Shown here: positions 31,480-39,406 of the stretch, one piece after another | Layout of the letters: the number at the start of each line of letters is the position of its first letter | Numbering within the stretch: position 1 is the stretch's first letter | IMG/VR virus record: IMGVR_UViG_3300048928_000663 | Span: 1-62,518 of that record | Length of the DNA stretch: 62,518 nucleotides | Reading direction: 5' to 3' (one strand) | From: a virus | Notes under the pieces: generated by a model | Databases searched by the model: none | The model's input: only the letters and a program-made list of their open reading frames with translations | What the model was told of the DNA's origin: nothing | Translations under genes and position numbers: made by a program

Positions 31480-31754
31480 GATCAGAAGGGCGCCCAGCGA
31501 TGGGCGCCATTGAGAACGTCGGGGGTTCCTGGCGCATGCGGGTTTGAGGCCCGACAACCATTCCGGGGGCAGGGCCTGGAGCCATCAGGACTGTGGCCAG
31601 GCATCCGGGCAAAGTACACGCCCTGGGGTCGAAGCGGCCCGGCCGCAGTCCCGATGGTGAATGCGCAGACTGATGCGCTGCAAGCGTGACCTTGGGAGAA
31701 CGGAACAACTGCCGCCCACGCCGGAAATCAGTACCGGCCACCATCGGAAAGTGC
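31480..31754 (+). other. Spacer between the two tRNA genes
   Basis: No ORF or third cloverleaf could be supported. GTCGGG and CCCGAC near 31519-31553 could pair, but the segment is too short for a tRNA. It may be a processed spacer or a degenerate tRNA. Confidence 0.4.
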
Positions 31755-31831
31755 GCCCCCTTAGCTCAGTTGGTAGAGCACCGCCCCTGTAAGGCGAGTG
31801 TCGCGGGTTCAAGTCCTTGCAGGGGGCACCA
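31755..31831 (+). tRNA. tRNA-Thr-like (TGT), atypical
   Basis: A 77-nt cloverleaf with CCA encoded. Acceptor GCCCCCT/AGGGGGC is perfect, and D arm GCTC-AGTTGGTA-GAGC is standard. The anticodon loop reads CCTGTAA, giving TGT at 34-36 but C instead of U at position 33. The T arm has an extra base on its 3' side (CCTTGC). Both changes are rare, so function may be reduced or modified. Confidence 0.68.
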
Positions 31832-31981
31832 GGGATGCGCTCGAAGCAATGCGTCGGGTCCGAAAGGGCGGCCGTGCTGGGATTGAGAGGTAAACGGCCG
31901 CAGTTGCCCCAGGCCGGCAGTCGAGTGGAAGCCTCGGCCTTGTTTCATCGTGGGGGATGCCGTAAAGCCGGCACCTTTCGC

Positions 31982-32018
31982 CCGCCACCTCTAGCCGGGG
32001 TCGCGGGCTTTTTCTTGC
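31982..32018 (+). terminator. Rho-independent terminator after tRNA genes
   Basis: GCCCGC (31982-31987) pairs with GCGGGC (32005-32010), followed by TTTTTCTT. The 17-nt loop is long, but the T-run and position after the tRNA genes support termination. Confidence 0.65.
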
Positions 32019-32112
32019 CTGAGCGCACACAGATATTTCAAAACGCATCTGACGACATCCCCCTTTTTGTGGACGTAATGCCGGTTTTCTGCTGCTCTCA
32101 CGAACATTCGCT

Positions 32113-32128
32113 CGTAACTGTTGTTACT
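32113..32128. promoter_or_regulatory. Operator site 11 (CGTAAC-TGTT-GTTACT)
   Basis: Upstream of the 32171 gene. It overlaps a possible -10 (TACTAT, 32125-32130); no strong -35 is seen. The GTAAC-TGTT-GTTAC core is perfectly symmetric. Confidence 0.65.
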
Positions 32129-32170
32129 ATATGCAGCACCAACGGCAGCACCACAAGAAAAGGAGCAGGA

Positions 32171-32491
32171 ATGGCCCCCACCGAGAAGACGATGAGCATC
32201 AACGGCGTGGCCTTCCCTGCGCCCGCGCGCGTAGAGCCGGACTACCACCAGTGGTACTGGTATGCGTCGCTGGAGAAGCCCCTGGCCCGCAACGAGAAGT
32301 GGTTCGGCCGGCGTGCGGATATGGAGCGCTTCCAGCACGGGCTCGTGCACCTGACCGAAGAGTCGGCGTTCGAGCACGCCAAGGCTCTGCTGAGCGTGAC
32401 AAAGCGCGAAGTGCCGGCGGCTGCGAAGACTTCTGTTATCAACAAGTGGCTCGGCTGGCTCGCGCTGAGCGTCACCGCCCTCGCCGGCTAG
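32171..32491 (+). CDS. Small protein with C-terminal membrane helix
   Basis: A 106-residue protein with an excellent AAGGAG site 7 bases before ATG 32171. The body is aromatic and charged (DYHQWYWYASLEKPLARNEK); the end (KWLGWLALSVTALAG) may be a short membrane anchor. It has its own promoter and terminator, so it is a single-gene unit. Function unknown. Confidence 0.72.
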   Translation: MAPTEKTMSINGVAFPAPARVEPDYHQWYWYASLEKPLARNEKWFGRRADMERFQHGLVHLTEESAFEHAKALLSVTKREVPAAAKTSVINKWLGWLALSVTALAG

Positions 32492-32508
32492 GGCACTCCG
32501 CCCGGCAC

Positions 32509-32544
32509 GGCCCGCCTGATCCATCGCGATCCGGCGGGCCTTTT
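32509..32544 (+). terminator. Rho-independent terminator
   Basis: GGCCCGCC (32509-32516) pairs with GGCGGGCC (32533-32540) and is followed by TTTT. It separates the 32171 gene from the terminase genes. Confidence 0.82.
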
Positions 32545-32605
32545 CGTATATGGAAACTGGAAAAACGGGGGCGTAACAACAGGCGCCGGGCGGGACCATC
32601 GCCCC

Positions 32606-33658
32606 ATGCCCGCCAAGAAGACACCGAAGCCCGCAGAGCCTGAGCCGAAGGCGCGGAAGCCGGCCGCCAAGCGTGCGCCCGTGAAGACCAAGGCCAAGCC
32701 GGCGGCGCCTGCGAAGAAGGCCACCACGCCCGCCAGGAAGGGCCCAGCACCCAAGACTAAGGCACTGGACAAGCGCGCCGCGCCCGTGAAGCGGAAAGGC
32801 GCCACCACCAAGTCCAAGCCGGTGGACGAAGATGCCAGCACGCCGGAAGGGGGCGACTTCTGCGGCCTGTCCATCCGGGCCGCGCGGTTCGTTGACCTCT
32901 ACCTCGCCACCATGAACGCGGGCCAGGCCTACATCGAGGCCGGCTACACCGCCAAGACACCCGAGGTGGCCCGCGCATGCGCATCGCGGCTGCTAACAAA
33001 TGCTAACGCGCGTCACTATCTGGCCGTCCGCTCGAAGGCGATGTTCGACCGCCTGGAGCAGGAACAGGACCGGCTGCTGCAGTCGTTCACCTTCACTGCC
33101 TACGCCGATCCGCGCGAGCTCGTGGAGCACTTCCGCGGGGCCTGCCGGTTCTGCCACGGGAAGTTCAACCGCTGGCAGTACACGGCGGGCGAGTGGGACC
33201 AGATCATCACGAAGCACTCCGAGCGGCAGGAGCGGGCCGAGGACGAAGGCCGGACCTTGCCCAAGGCGCCCGACGAGAAGGGCGGCACCGGCTACGACCT
33301 GAAGGCGGACCCGAACCCTGACTGCCCGGAGTGCGGCGGGCTTGGCATGGGCCGCACCGTGGTGAAGGACACGCGGCACCTGTCGCCGGCCGCGCTCGCG
33401 CTGTACGCCGGCGTGAAGGAGGGCAAGGACGGCATCGAGGTCAAGATGCACGACCAGATGCGTGCGCGCGACACGCTGGCGAAGATCCGCAAGATGTTCG
33501 AGGACGGCACGCAGGTCAACCTGACCTTCGACGCCGAGAAGCTGGGCGAGCAGTTCCACAAGACCATGCAGCAGTCGGCTGATCGCATGGCGAAGATGCG
33601 GGCCGACCGACTTGCGCTGCGGCGCGAGCGCGAGCAGGGCGGCAACGGCGGCGGCTGA
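32606..33658 (+). CDS. terS: Terminase small subunit with H1-like tail and zinc finger
   Basis: A 350-residue protein, long for a small terminase. Residues 1-80 are Lys/Pro/Ala-rich (KARKPAAKRAPVKTKAKPAA), like histone H1 tails. Residues 88-140 are the Terminase_2-type helix-turn-helix (RAARFVDLYLATMNAGQAYI then PEVARACASRLLTNANARHY). CRFCHGKF and CPECGGLG (about residues 177-245) make a four-Cys zinc site. The rest is helical. It recognises packaging DNA and hands it to the large subunit, whose start overlaps this stop (TGATG). Confidence 0.86.
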   Translation: MPAKKTPKPAEPEPKARKPAAKRAPVKTKAKPAAPAKKATTPARKGPAPKTKALDKRAAPVKRKGATTKSKPVDEDASTPEGGDFCGLSIRAARFVDLYLATMNAGQAYIEAGYTAKTPEVARACASRLLTNANARHYLAVRSKAMFDRLEQEQDRLLQSFTFTAYADPRELVEHFRGACRFCHGKFNRWQYTAGEWDQIITKHSERQERAEDEGRTLPKAPDEKGGTGYDLKADPNPDCPECGGLGMGRTVVKDTRHLSPAALALYAGVKEGKDGIEVKMHDQMRARDTLAKIRKMFEDGTQVNLTFDAEKLGEQFHKTMQQSADRMAKMRADRLALRREREQGGNGGG

Positions 33659-35226
33659 TGGCGCGGCGCCTGACGCTGCTGGAAGACCCGCGCTACAACG
33701 CGTTCTGGCAGCGCTACCACTCTGACCCGCTGCTGTTCGCCGTCGAGGTGTGCGGCATGGGCCCGAGCGAGGACCAAGAGGACTTGCTGGTCGCCATGAG
33801 CGACCCCGAGGCGCGCGTGAGCGTGGTGTCGGGCACCGGCACGGGCAAGACGGCCACCTTCGCCCGCATTGCGCTGTGGCACCTGCTGGCGCATCCCTAC
33901 GGGTTCTTCGACGGCCTGGTGCAGGTCGGCAGCAACACCTACATCGGCGCGCCGCTCGTGCAGCAGGTCGGCGATGGCGTGTGGAAGGAGATGCAGGACG
34001 CGAACATCGCGATCAGCAACGGCGCGTGCGCCTGGATTTGCCAGTACTTCAGCATCGGCAAGACCCGCGTGGAGGTCCGCGGCTATGGCGAGCAGTGGTT
34101 CATCGCCCAGGTCGCCATGCAGGCCGGCAAGGCCGTGGGCGTGGCCGGCAAGCACCGGTACTGGCAGCTGATCATCATCGATGAGGCCGCCGGCGTCGGC
34201 GATGACCACTTCGACGTGATCGACGGCACGCAGACGCAGGGCGGCAACCGCACGCTGCTGGCCTCCCAGGGCGTGCGCCCGTCCGGCCGCTTCTACGACA
34301 CGCACCACAAGCTGGCCGTGGCGAACGGCGGCGCCTGGACGAACCTGCGGTTCAGTTCGATCAACTCGCCCTTCGTCACGAACAAGTGGCTGCGCGACCG
34401 CGAGACGGAGACAGGCGGCCGCGACACGCCGGAGTACATGATCCGCGTGCTGGGCCTGTTCCCCGAGCTGGGCGACAAGTTCCTGCTGGGCCGCAGCGCC
34501 ATCGAGCGCCGCATCGGCGTGCCGCCCGTCATCGACGTGGACAACGACCCGTGGGGCCACCTCATCATCATCGACGTGGGCGCGGGCGTGTACCGCGACA
34601 AGACCGTGGCCCTGCACGTGCGCGTGTGCGGCAACGGCGACCGCGTGGATGAAGACCCGCGGCGCGTCGACGTGGTGGGCATCCCGGTGTTCAGCAACGA
34701 ACTGGATTGGGCCGACGTGGCCGGCCGCGTGGTCGAGTACTCGCGCCTGCTGTCGAACGTCACCTTCGTCATCGACGTGGGCGGCCAGGGCGAGCAGTTC
34801 GCGCGCACCATGGAGCGCCTGGGCGTGGGCAACATCGTGCGCTCGCTGTGGGGGAACGCACCCTTCAAGACCAAGAACAAGAAGCGGTTCTTCAACCTGC
34901 GGGCGCAGTGCTCTGTGCACGCCTCCGAGGCCGTGAAGGACGGCCGCATCACCTTCACGCGCGAGCACCAGAAAGACCTGCTGGACCAGGGCGGCCGCCT
35001 GCCGTACCACTTCGATGAGAAGGCCCGCTACCACATCATGCCGAAGGAGCGCATGAAGGAGGAGGAGGGCCTGCCGTCGCCCGACTTGTGGGACACGGTG
35101 TGCATGGCCTTCCTCGAAGATGCGCACTACACCACGGCCGAGCGGGGCGGCCTGGCCAGCAACGCCAAGCAGCAGGGCGTGGTGGACGACATGGCGGCCG
35201 CGCTGGAGGCCTCGCTGGGGCTTTAG
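33658..35226 (+). CDS. terL: Terminase large subunit
   Basis: A 522-residue packaging motor. Walker A is GTGTGKT (residues 59-65), Walker B LIIIDEAAG (Asp175, Glu176), and a coupling segment RTLLASQGVRPSGRF follows. The C-terminal nuclease has LIIIDVGAGVYRDKT, then VTFVIDVGGQGEQFARTM and a late acidic region (SPDLWDTVCMAFLE), consistent with an RNase H-like nuclease. It cuts and translocates the genome into proheads. No portal gene follows it, which is unusual. Confidence 0.94.
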   Translation: MARRLTLLEDPRYNAFWQRYHSDPLLFAVEVCGMGPSEDQEDLLVAMSDPEARVSVVSGTGTGKTATFARIALWHLLAHPYGFFDGLVQVGSNTYIGAPLVQQVGDGVWKEMQDANIAISNGACAWICQYFSIGKTRVEVRGYGEQWFIAQVAMQAGKAVGVAGKHRYWQLIIIDEAAGVGDDHFDVIDGTQTQGGNRTLLASQGVRPSGRFYDTHHKLAVANGGAWTNLRFSSINSPFVTNKWLRDRETETGGRDTPEYMIRVLGLFPELGDKFLLGRSAIERRIGVPPVIDVDNDPWGHLIIIDVGAGVYRDKTVALHVRVCGNGDRVDEDPRRVDVVGIPVFSNELDWADVAGRVVEYSRLLSNVTFVIDVGGQGEQFARTMERLGVGNIVRSLWGNAPFKTKNKKRFFNLRAQCSVHASEAVKDGRITFTREHQKDLLDQGGRLPYHFDEKARYHIMPKERMKEEEGLPSPDLWDTVCMAFLEDAHYTTAERGGLASNAKQQGVVDDMAAALEASLGL

Positions 35227-35317
35227 GCCGAGGTCATTTCGCGCGAGCTGGGAGCGAGGAGGCCTAGGCTAACTTTCCAACTCAGCAGGAAGCGAATCCG
35301 CCTGAAATAGTCAGTGG

Positions 35318-35752
35318 TTAAGGCGCGATACCAATGACCGTGCCAGAGTATTGGCAGTTCGGAATGATGTTGTTCCACGTGTAACCTAGAGCGTTCCCAT
35401 CTGCGTCCGGTTCCGTGGCAATTGAAATACTGAATGGATGTGCTGTGCACTGTGAGACCAGTATTGGAACATACGCTTTCGCCGCAAAGCAGGCATCATA
35501 GCTGCTCAGGTTGCACGTGCGGCAAGCTGGCGTCATTCGATACCACTTTCCCCATGCTCCATTGCTATCTGTAACTTGGACAAACGCAAAGCATTTATCC
35601 GTCATGTTCACAAGTTGCAATATCCAAGTTGAGTCAGTTGCCAGAGACACGGGTCCGTCGCCGATTTGATCCTTAGGAATATTTACTTTGTTTGGTGTGT
35701 GCGATGCCGCAGTAATGTCACTCGCTTGAATTGGCTTGTCGGCTGCGTTCAT
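35318..35752 (-). CDS. Hypothetical protein, low-GC cargo gene
   Basis: A 144-residue protein rich in Cys (MTPACRTCNLSSYDACFAAK, QCTAHPF) and Ser/Thr, with no signal peptide. Its base composition is clearly less GC-rich than its neighbours, suggesting recent acquisition. It lies downstream of terL on the opposite strand. No family was recognised. Confidence 0.62.
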   Translation of the reverse strand: MNAADKPIQASDITAASHTPNKVNIPKDQIGDGPVSLATDSTWILQLVNMTDKCFAFVQVTDSNGAWGKWYRMTPACRTCNLSSYDACFAAKAYVPILVSQCTAHPFSISIATEPDADGNALGYTWNNIIPNCQYSGTVIGIAP

Positions 35753-35958
35753 AAGAGATTCCTCAATTTTGCCCGCTCATCCTCGTTTTTCGGGCAGAGC
35801 GGACGAACGCCCGAAACGAAAAATCAATGCACGACCTGTGTGACTGACCAGCGCCAATTAAGCCACACGGCGCGCTGCCGTGGCAATGCTAAGTGCGACT
35901 TCCCCAACTGCCAGGGTGCCCGGGCCGGTATCGACCCGGAGAGTTGGATTCGCTCGGT
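35753..35958. other. Intergenic region with hairpin
   Basis: No gene is supported. TTCGGGC and GCCCGAA (near 35789-35815) form a 7-bp stem. The A/T-runs beside it face the wrong way for a terminator on either strand. Confidence 0.4.
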
Positions 35959-36381
35959 TTAAGACGTCAATCGACGCCACGGCAATACCGTAGCAGGGCC
36001 AGGGTGGCCCGGTGTGCAGTTGCATGGCTTTGTGACGCGCGCAAAGATCGGCGCATCGCCCTTGTGCTCGCCGATGCACACCTCCCACTCGCACCCGCAT
36101 TCGCTGTGGATTGGCACCACAGCAAGGACGCTGTTTCCGTTCCAGGATTCGCCCCGATCCAAGTAGGGTGGCTTCACGTGGCCGTTGATGCAACCGCATG
36201 ATGGGCAGTACAGATTGCGCTGGCCGTCGCAGGTCTGATGTGCAGACAGAAGGCGCGCTACGTCAAGTTCGTCGTACCGCGGGCTCGGCGCAGCCGGTGG
36301 CAGCGGGATCGAATCCCGGGTCGGCGGCGGGATTTGGGGTGCGCCCCAGCCGGCGGGTGGCGATGGCATCTGCTTGGTCAT
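35959..36381 (-). CDS. Hypothetical Cys-rich protein
   Basis: A 140-residue protein. The N-terminal 35 residues are Pro-rich; the rest has YCPSCGCINGHVKPPYLDRG, then CGCEWEV and KPCNCTPGHPG, suggesting one or two zinc sites. It is separated from neighbouring genes by 206 and 107 bp. Function unknown. Confidence 0.62.
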   Translation of the reverse strand: MTKQMPSPPAGWGAPQIPPPTRDSIPLPPAAPSPRYDELDVARLLSAHQTCDGQRNLYCPSCGCINGHVKPPYLDRGESWNGNSVLAVVPIHSECGCEWEVCIGEHKGDAPIFARVTKPCNCTPGHPGPATVLPWRRLTS

Positions 36382-36488
36382 GGTCGGCTTTCTGTGTAGG
36401 GAAGCCCCATTGACGCCGACCTGGAGTTGGATAGGATTTTTGGCCCGAGCGGCTATCGGAGCCTGGCGGCCAGTGCGCTGAGGCCCGT

Positions 36489-37244
36489 CTAAAAGGGTCC
36501 GTCGTCTTCCGGGTGAGGGATGCGCGGCAGCCTTCGCTCGATGTGCATCCCGAAGTTCTCGGCGCGGTCAATCAGATCGCGAAGGTCGCCCAAGCTCAAC
36601 TTCACGGGGTTGCCGTGCTCGTCGTAGCCGGCGCGGTGGACGCAATGGTGTCGCATACCTACCGCCCTAATCAGCCATTTCACGTCGCCGAAATCGACAT
36701 CGAGCACCTTCTTGTATATAAACATGGTTTTCTCGATGCGGTGGAAAATCATTCGGGTCTTGATGTAGCTCGTCAGGTGACCACGTAGGCCGCCTTTTTT
36801 CATGTACATGTCCCTGAACGTGAATTTTTCTTTCGCTAACTCCTCGTCGTACTCTACGAAGAGCTCGGTGTACTTGTCGGACGCGAGCGCGTATCGCAAG
36901 AAGGTCGAATATAAGTAGGCCTCGATGGCTGCAACGACATTCCCATAGAGCATCACGAGAAACTGACGCTTCCGAAGCCCTTTGGCGGGAGCCATCTGCA
37001 AGAAGTCTTCAGCGGCTTCAAGGTTCGTAAAGAAAATCTCTCGACTGGACTTCCCGGTCACTTCCCATTCGCTGATGTAATCGATATCGCCGTAGAACAG
37101 TTCATATTCATCGGCGTACGTGTCCCACTCATGGTGGGACTCATCAGCGTGGGGATCGCCTGTTTTCTCCCGGACATATTCGGTCTTCCGTTCGTGGAAG
37201 TCGTCTTCAAGGCCTTCCATCCATGCTTGTTTGGCTCGTCCCAT
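36489..37244 (-). CDS. HEPN-like protein, possible RNase
   Basis: A 251-residue helical protein. Residues 196-206 (GMRHHCVHRAG) give Arg198-x4-His203, the catalytic motif of HEPN RNases, at the end of a four-helix region (FLVMLYGNVVAAIEAYLYST upstream). The N-terminus is acidic. Base composition is lower in GC than the neighbours. HEPN proteins often cleave RNA in abortive infection or toxin systems. No nucleotidyltransferase partner is adjacent, so it may be a stand-alone cargo gene or the effector of an unknown system. Confidence 0.7.
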   Translation of the reverse strand: MGRAKQAWMEGLEDDFHERKTEYVREKTGDPHADESHHEWDTYADEYELFYGDIDYISEWEVTGKSSREIFFTNLEAAEDFLQMAPAKGLRKRQFLVMLYGNVVAAIEAYLYSTFLRYALASDKYTELFVEYDEELAKEKFTFRDMYMKKGGLRGHLTSYIKTRMIFHRIEKTMFIYKKVLDVDFGDVKWLIRAVGMRHHCVHRAGYDEHGNPVKLSLGDLRDLIDRAENFGMHIERRLPRIPHPEDDGPF

Positions 37245-37271
37245 AGTCGCTCCAGTGCCGCGGGTTGTGCG

Positions 37272-37556
37272 TCAGGATGGCTGCGGTGGTGCCGCCAGAG
37301 CGTCGATGTCGATCTGCGCCCCCAGGCGCTGCATGTGCTCGCCCACGAGGCGCAGCTGGTTCGGGTGCAGGATCAGCCGCGCGGCCAGGAAGAATGTCAT
37401 GTGCGGGCTCATCTCGCGCGGATCGGCGCCGCCGGTGTACTTGCGCCATTGCTGGTCGCCGGCCAGACCGGTCAGTTCGGCCATCTGCTTGCCGGTGAAG
37501 CCCAGCTCCTGCTTCAAGCGCTGCAGGTCGGCAGTGGTTGGAGGGGTGTAGTTCAT
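37272..37556 (-). CDS. XRE-like DNA-binding protein
   Basis: A 94-residue protein from ATG 37556. Residues 9-60 (LQRLKQELGFTGKQMAELTG then GDQQWRKYTGGADPREMSPH) fit an XRE-type helix-turn-helix of the phage YdaS/Rha-adjacent type. It overlaps the DUF2591-like gene by 4 bases, so it shares the operon coming from 39259. Confidence 0.75.
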   Translation of the reverse strand: MNYTPPTTADLQRLKQELGFTGKQMAELTGLAGDQQWRKYTGGADPREMSPHMTFFLAARLILHPNQLRLVGEHMQRLGAQIDIDALAAPPQPS

Positions 37557-38185
37557 GGGGTCTTCACCTTGCGCGGCGGGTGGCGGCCCGGCCCGGCAAG
37601 CGGGTTCACGATCTGGATGCCGGGTATCACCTTGCAGGCCTGCCCCCTGCCGGTGAGCTGGTGGCCCAGGAACAGTGATTCGCCGCCTTCGTAGACAGCG
37701 CGCCACTGCGCAACGTCTTCGCGCCGAGGATCGAAGACCACGACGGCGCGCAGGCCGTCCGGGTGCTGGATGGTGTCGCCCTCGAACAGGGGCGCGCCCA
37801 GGGGGTCGGGCCAGGGGCACGGGCGGCCAGTCGGGACGTTCGTCACGTCGTCGCCGTAGACCTGGGCAACGCGAGCGCGCATGCCAGCGACCAGCATCGT
37901 GGGGCCCTCAATCAGGCTGCCGCGGCCCGCGCCCCGTCCGGGAACAAGCGCGGAGCACACGTCCGGCGCGCCACCCCACACGGCGCCGATGCGCTCGCGC
38001 TCCATGATGGGCTGGCCCAGGGTCGGATTCGTGGAAGGGTCGTAGCGGCGGCCATCGGCGAAGCACGCGAAGGCCGGCTCGGGCTCGTCGCTCACATCCA
38101 GCAGCAGGATGGCGATGTGCTTGCGGCCCTCGGCCCGCGCCACCCAGGCGTCCAGGTCGGCGCCGATCAGGTCTGCGGCCTTCAT
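37553..38185 (-). CDS. DUF2591-like protein
   Basis: A 210-residue protein with an N-terminal DUF2591 module: LIGADLDAWVARAEGRKH, DPSTNPTLGQPIMERERIGA and WGGAPDVC, as in NinX-type proteins. The C-terminal half (GDTIQHPDGLRAVVVFDPR then GGESLFLGHQLTGRGQACKV) looks like a second, beta-rich domain. Function unknown. A paralogue lies directly upstream. Confidence 0.8.
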   Translation of the reverse strand: MKAADLIGADLDAWVARAEGRKHIAILLLDVSDEPEPAFACFADGRRYDPSTNPTLGQPIMERERIGAVWGGAPDVCSALVPGRGAGRGSLIEGPTMLVAGMRARVAQVYGDDVTNVPTGRPCPWPDPLGAPLFEGDTIQHPDGLRAVVVFDPRREDVAQWRAVYEGGESLFLGHQLTGRGQACKVIPGIQIVNPLAGPGRHPPRKVKTP

Positions 38186-38598
38186 TCAGGCACCTCGTCG
38201 CCAAAGCGGTACTTCACGATGCTGCGCGCCGCCGCGATCAGGCGCGTCTCGCCATAGATGCCGTCGGCCGGCGACAGTTCCAGCCAGCCCGTGGCGTCGC
38301 GCGGCCCCATCTCGCCCAGCGCGTGCGCCAGGTAGCCGCCGCCCTCGGCGGGCCAGCTCACCACGTTCAGCTGGTCGATGAAGGGCCACAGTTGGTCGGG
38401 GATGCGGCTCGGCGTCCAGTGGCACCCAGCCTGCCCCGCTCCTTGGGTGTAGTAGAGATTTCCGCGAACTTCGTGGAAATGGTGATAGGGTTCAGGGCCG
38501 GCATTGCGAGCCGCCTCCCACGCATCGCTGTCGGCGATGTTCACTGCCCGCGATACCCATGCATCGAGGTTCAGGCCAATCAGGTCAGTGGTCTTCAT
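38182..38598 (-). CDS. DUF2591-like protein
   Basis: A 138-residue paralogue of the preceding entry, starting DLIGLNLDAWVSRAVNIADS and ending in a partly conserved region (GDEVPE). The central part (YHHFHEVRGNLYYTQGAG) differs. It overlaps both neighbours by 4 bases. Confidence 0.76.
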   Translation of the reverse strand: MKTTDLIGLNLDAWVSRAVNIADSDAWEAARNAGPEPYHHFHEVRGNLYYTQGAGQAGCHWTPSRIPDQLWPFIDQLNVVSWPAEGGGYLAHALGEMGPRDATGWLELSPADGIYGETRLIAAARSIVKYRFGDEVPE

Positions 38599-38810
38599 CG
38601 CGCAGTCTCCGGGTAGACGATGGCAAGCAGCTTCTGGCCCAGCTCGTGACGCATGCGCTCCTGGGCCACGTGGGTGTGCGGGTCGGCGATGTTGCCGGAT
38701 GCACTGAGCACGCCGCGCAGCTGGCGGATGGCGGCTAGCAGGGCCTCGGCGTCGTCCTCGCGCATGTCGGTGTCGAGCACGACGGTGATGGCGTTGATGC
38801 GATTGGTCAT
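38595..38810 (-). CDS. Small hypothetical protein
   Basis: A 71-residue protein, ITVVLDTDMREDDAEALLAA then LRGVLSASGNIADPHTHVAQ, a pattern common in phage early operons without known function. It overlaps both neighbours by 4 bases. Confidence 0.72.
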   Translation of the reverse strand: MTNRINAITVVLDTDMREDDAEALLAAIRQLRGVLSASGNIADPHTHVAQERMRHELGQKLLAIVYPETAR

Positions 38811-39007
38811 GGGGTCACTCGGCGAAAGCGGATGGCGGGGTACTTCTCTGCCAGCACGTGCTCGGCGTCGCACACCGGGCAGACGTGCATGGCGCCCATG
38901 GGCTCGCGGTTGAAGCCCTTGTAGACGACGGCGCCAGAGTGGCACTCGTCGCAGATGTAGTCGATGCCGTAGGGCTCGACGGCAAACGGCGTCTTGGATT
39001 CGGACAT
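38807..39007 (-). CDS. Small zinc-ribbon protein
   Basis: A 66-residue protein with CDEC (residues 19-22) and CPVC (43-46), a four-Cys zinc ribbon, between YGIDYI and AEHVLAEKYP. It overlaps the following gene by 4 bases. The role is unknown but the ribbon is clear. Confidence 0.78.
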   Translation of the reverse strand: MSESKTPFAVEPYGIDYICDECHSGAVVYKGFNREPMGAMHVCPVCDAEHVLAEKYPAIRFRRVTP

Positions 39008-39043
39008 GGCATTGAAACGGCCCGCGTGGGGCCGTTCAGGGGA

Positions 39044-39259
39044 TCAGAGGAACAGCTTGGTCGCTGCTACCGTGGCGCCGATCACCGACGCGATCACGAG
39101 GCCGGGATACCAGCTGGCCTCACGCGCCAGTTTCCGGGCCTCTGCGTTGAGCTTGGCTTGCTCGGCCGTCAGCTTCGACGTTTCGGCCAGCAGCTTGCCG
39201 GCCTCCGCGATGATCTTGCCGACTTCGGCCTCAACCTTCGATGCGTCCATGGTGGACAT
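39044..39259 (-). CDS. Coiled-coil protein with C-terminal membrane helix
   Basis: A 71-residue protein from ATG 39259, with GGAAG just upstream. Residues 8-48 are a heptad-rich helix (VGKIIAEAGKLLAETSKLTA then QAKLNAEARKLAREASW), and residues 50-70 (YPGLVIASVIGATVAATKLF) are a membrane anchor. The shape suits a small spanin- or exclusion-like protein, but the role is unknown. It is the first gene after the promoter at 39314-39341. Confidence 0.75.
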   Translation of the reverse strand: MSTMDASKVEAEVGKIIAEAGKLLAETSKLTAEQAKLNAEARKLAREASWYPGLVIASVIGATVAATKLFL

Positions 39260-39313
39260 TTTGCTTCCTTTCGGGGTGTCGGGCATAGCGATGTGCCTGC
39301 CGCTGGGATGGAG

Positions 39314-39341
39314 TATATAGCCCCTTTGGGGCTGAGCGCAA
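39314..39341 (-). promoter_or_regulatory. Promoter of the 39259 operon
   Basis: On the minus strand TTGCGC (39336-39341) and TATATA (39314-39319) are 16 bp apart, the same -35 and spacing as the recT-operon promoter. AGCCCC-TTT-GGGGCT at 39319-39333 lies in the spacer. Confidence 0.58.
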
Positions 39342-39352
39342 CAGATGTTGCG
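39337..39352. promoter_or_regulatory. Operator site 12 (CGCAAC-AGAT-GTTGCG)
   Basis: Perfectly symmetric, in the gap between divergent genes at 39259 and 39407. It covers the minus-strand -35. Confidence 0.62.
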
Positions 39353-39406
39353 GTGGGCCATCTAGCGGCCTAAACTGGATGCCCATACAGCACCCGGAGA
39401 AATTCC

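Noticed and set aside
31500-31562. Possible third tRNA between the two tRNA genes
   Set aside because: Only a T-arm-like and an ACCA-like end are seen; about 45 nt is too short, and no D arm or anticodon stem could be built.
33292-35127. 611-codon open frame on the minus strand opposite the terminase genes
   Set aside because: High GC makes long antisense frames common. The sense frame has clear TerL motifs, and this frame has His/Arg/Val-rich composition with no domain.
35789-35815. Hairpin TTCGGGC/GCCCGAA as a terminator
   Set aside because: T-runs lie before the stem rather than after it on both strands.
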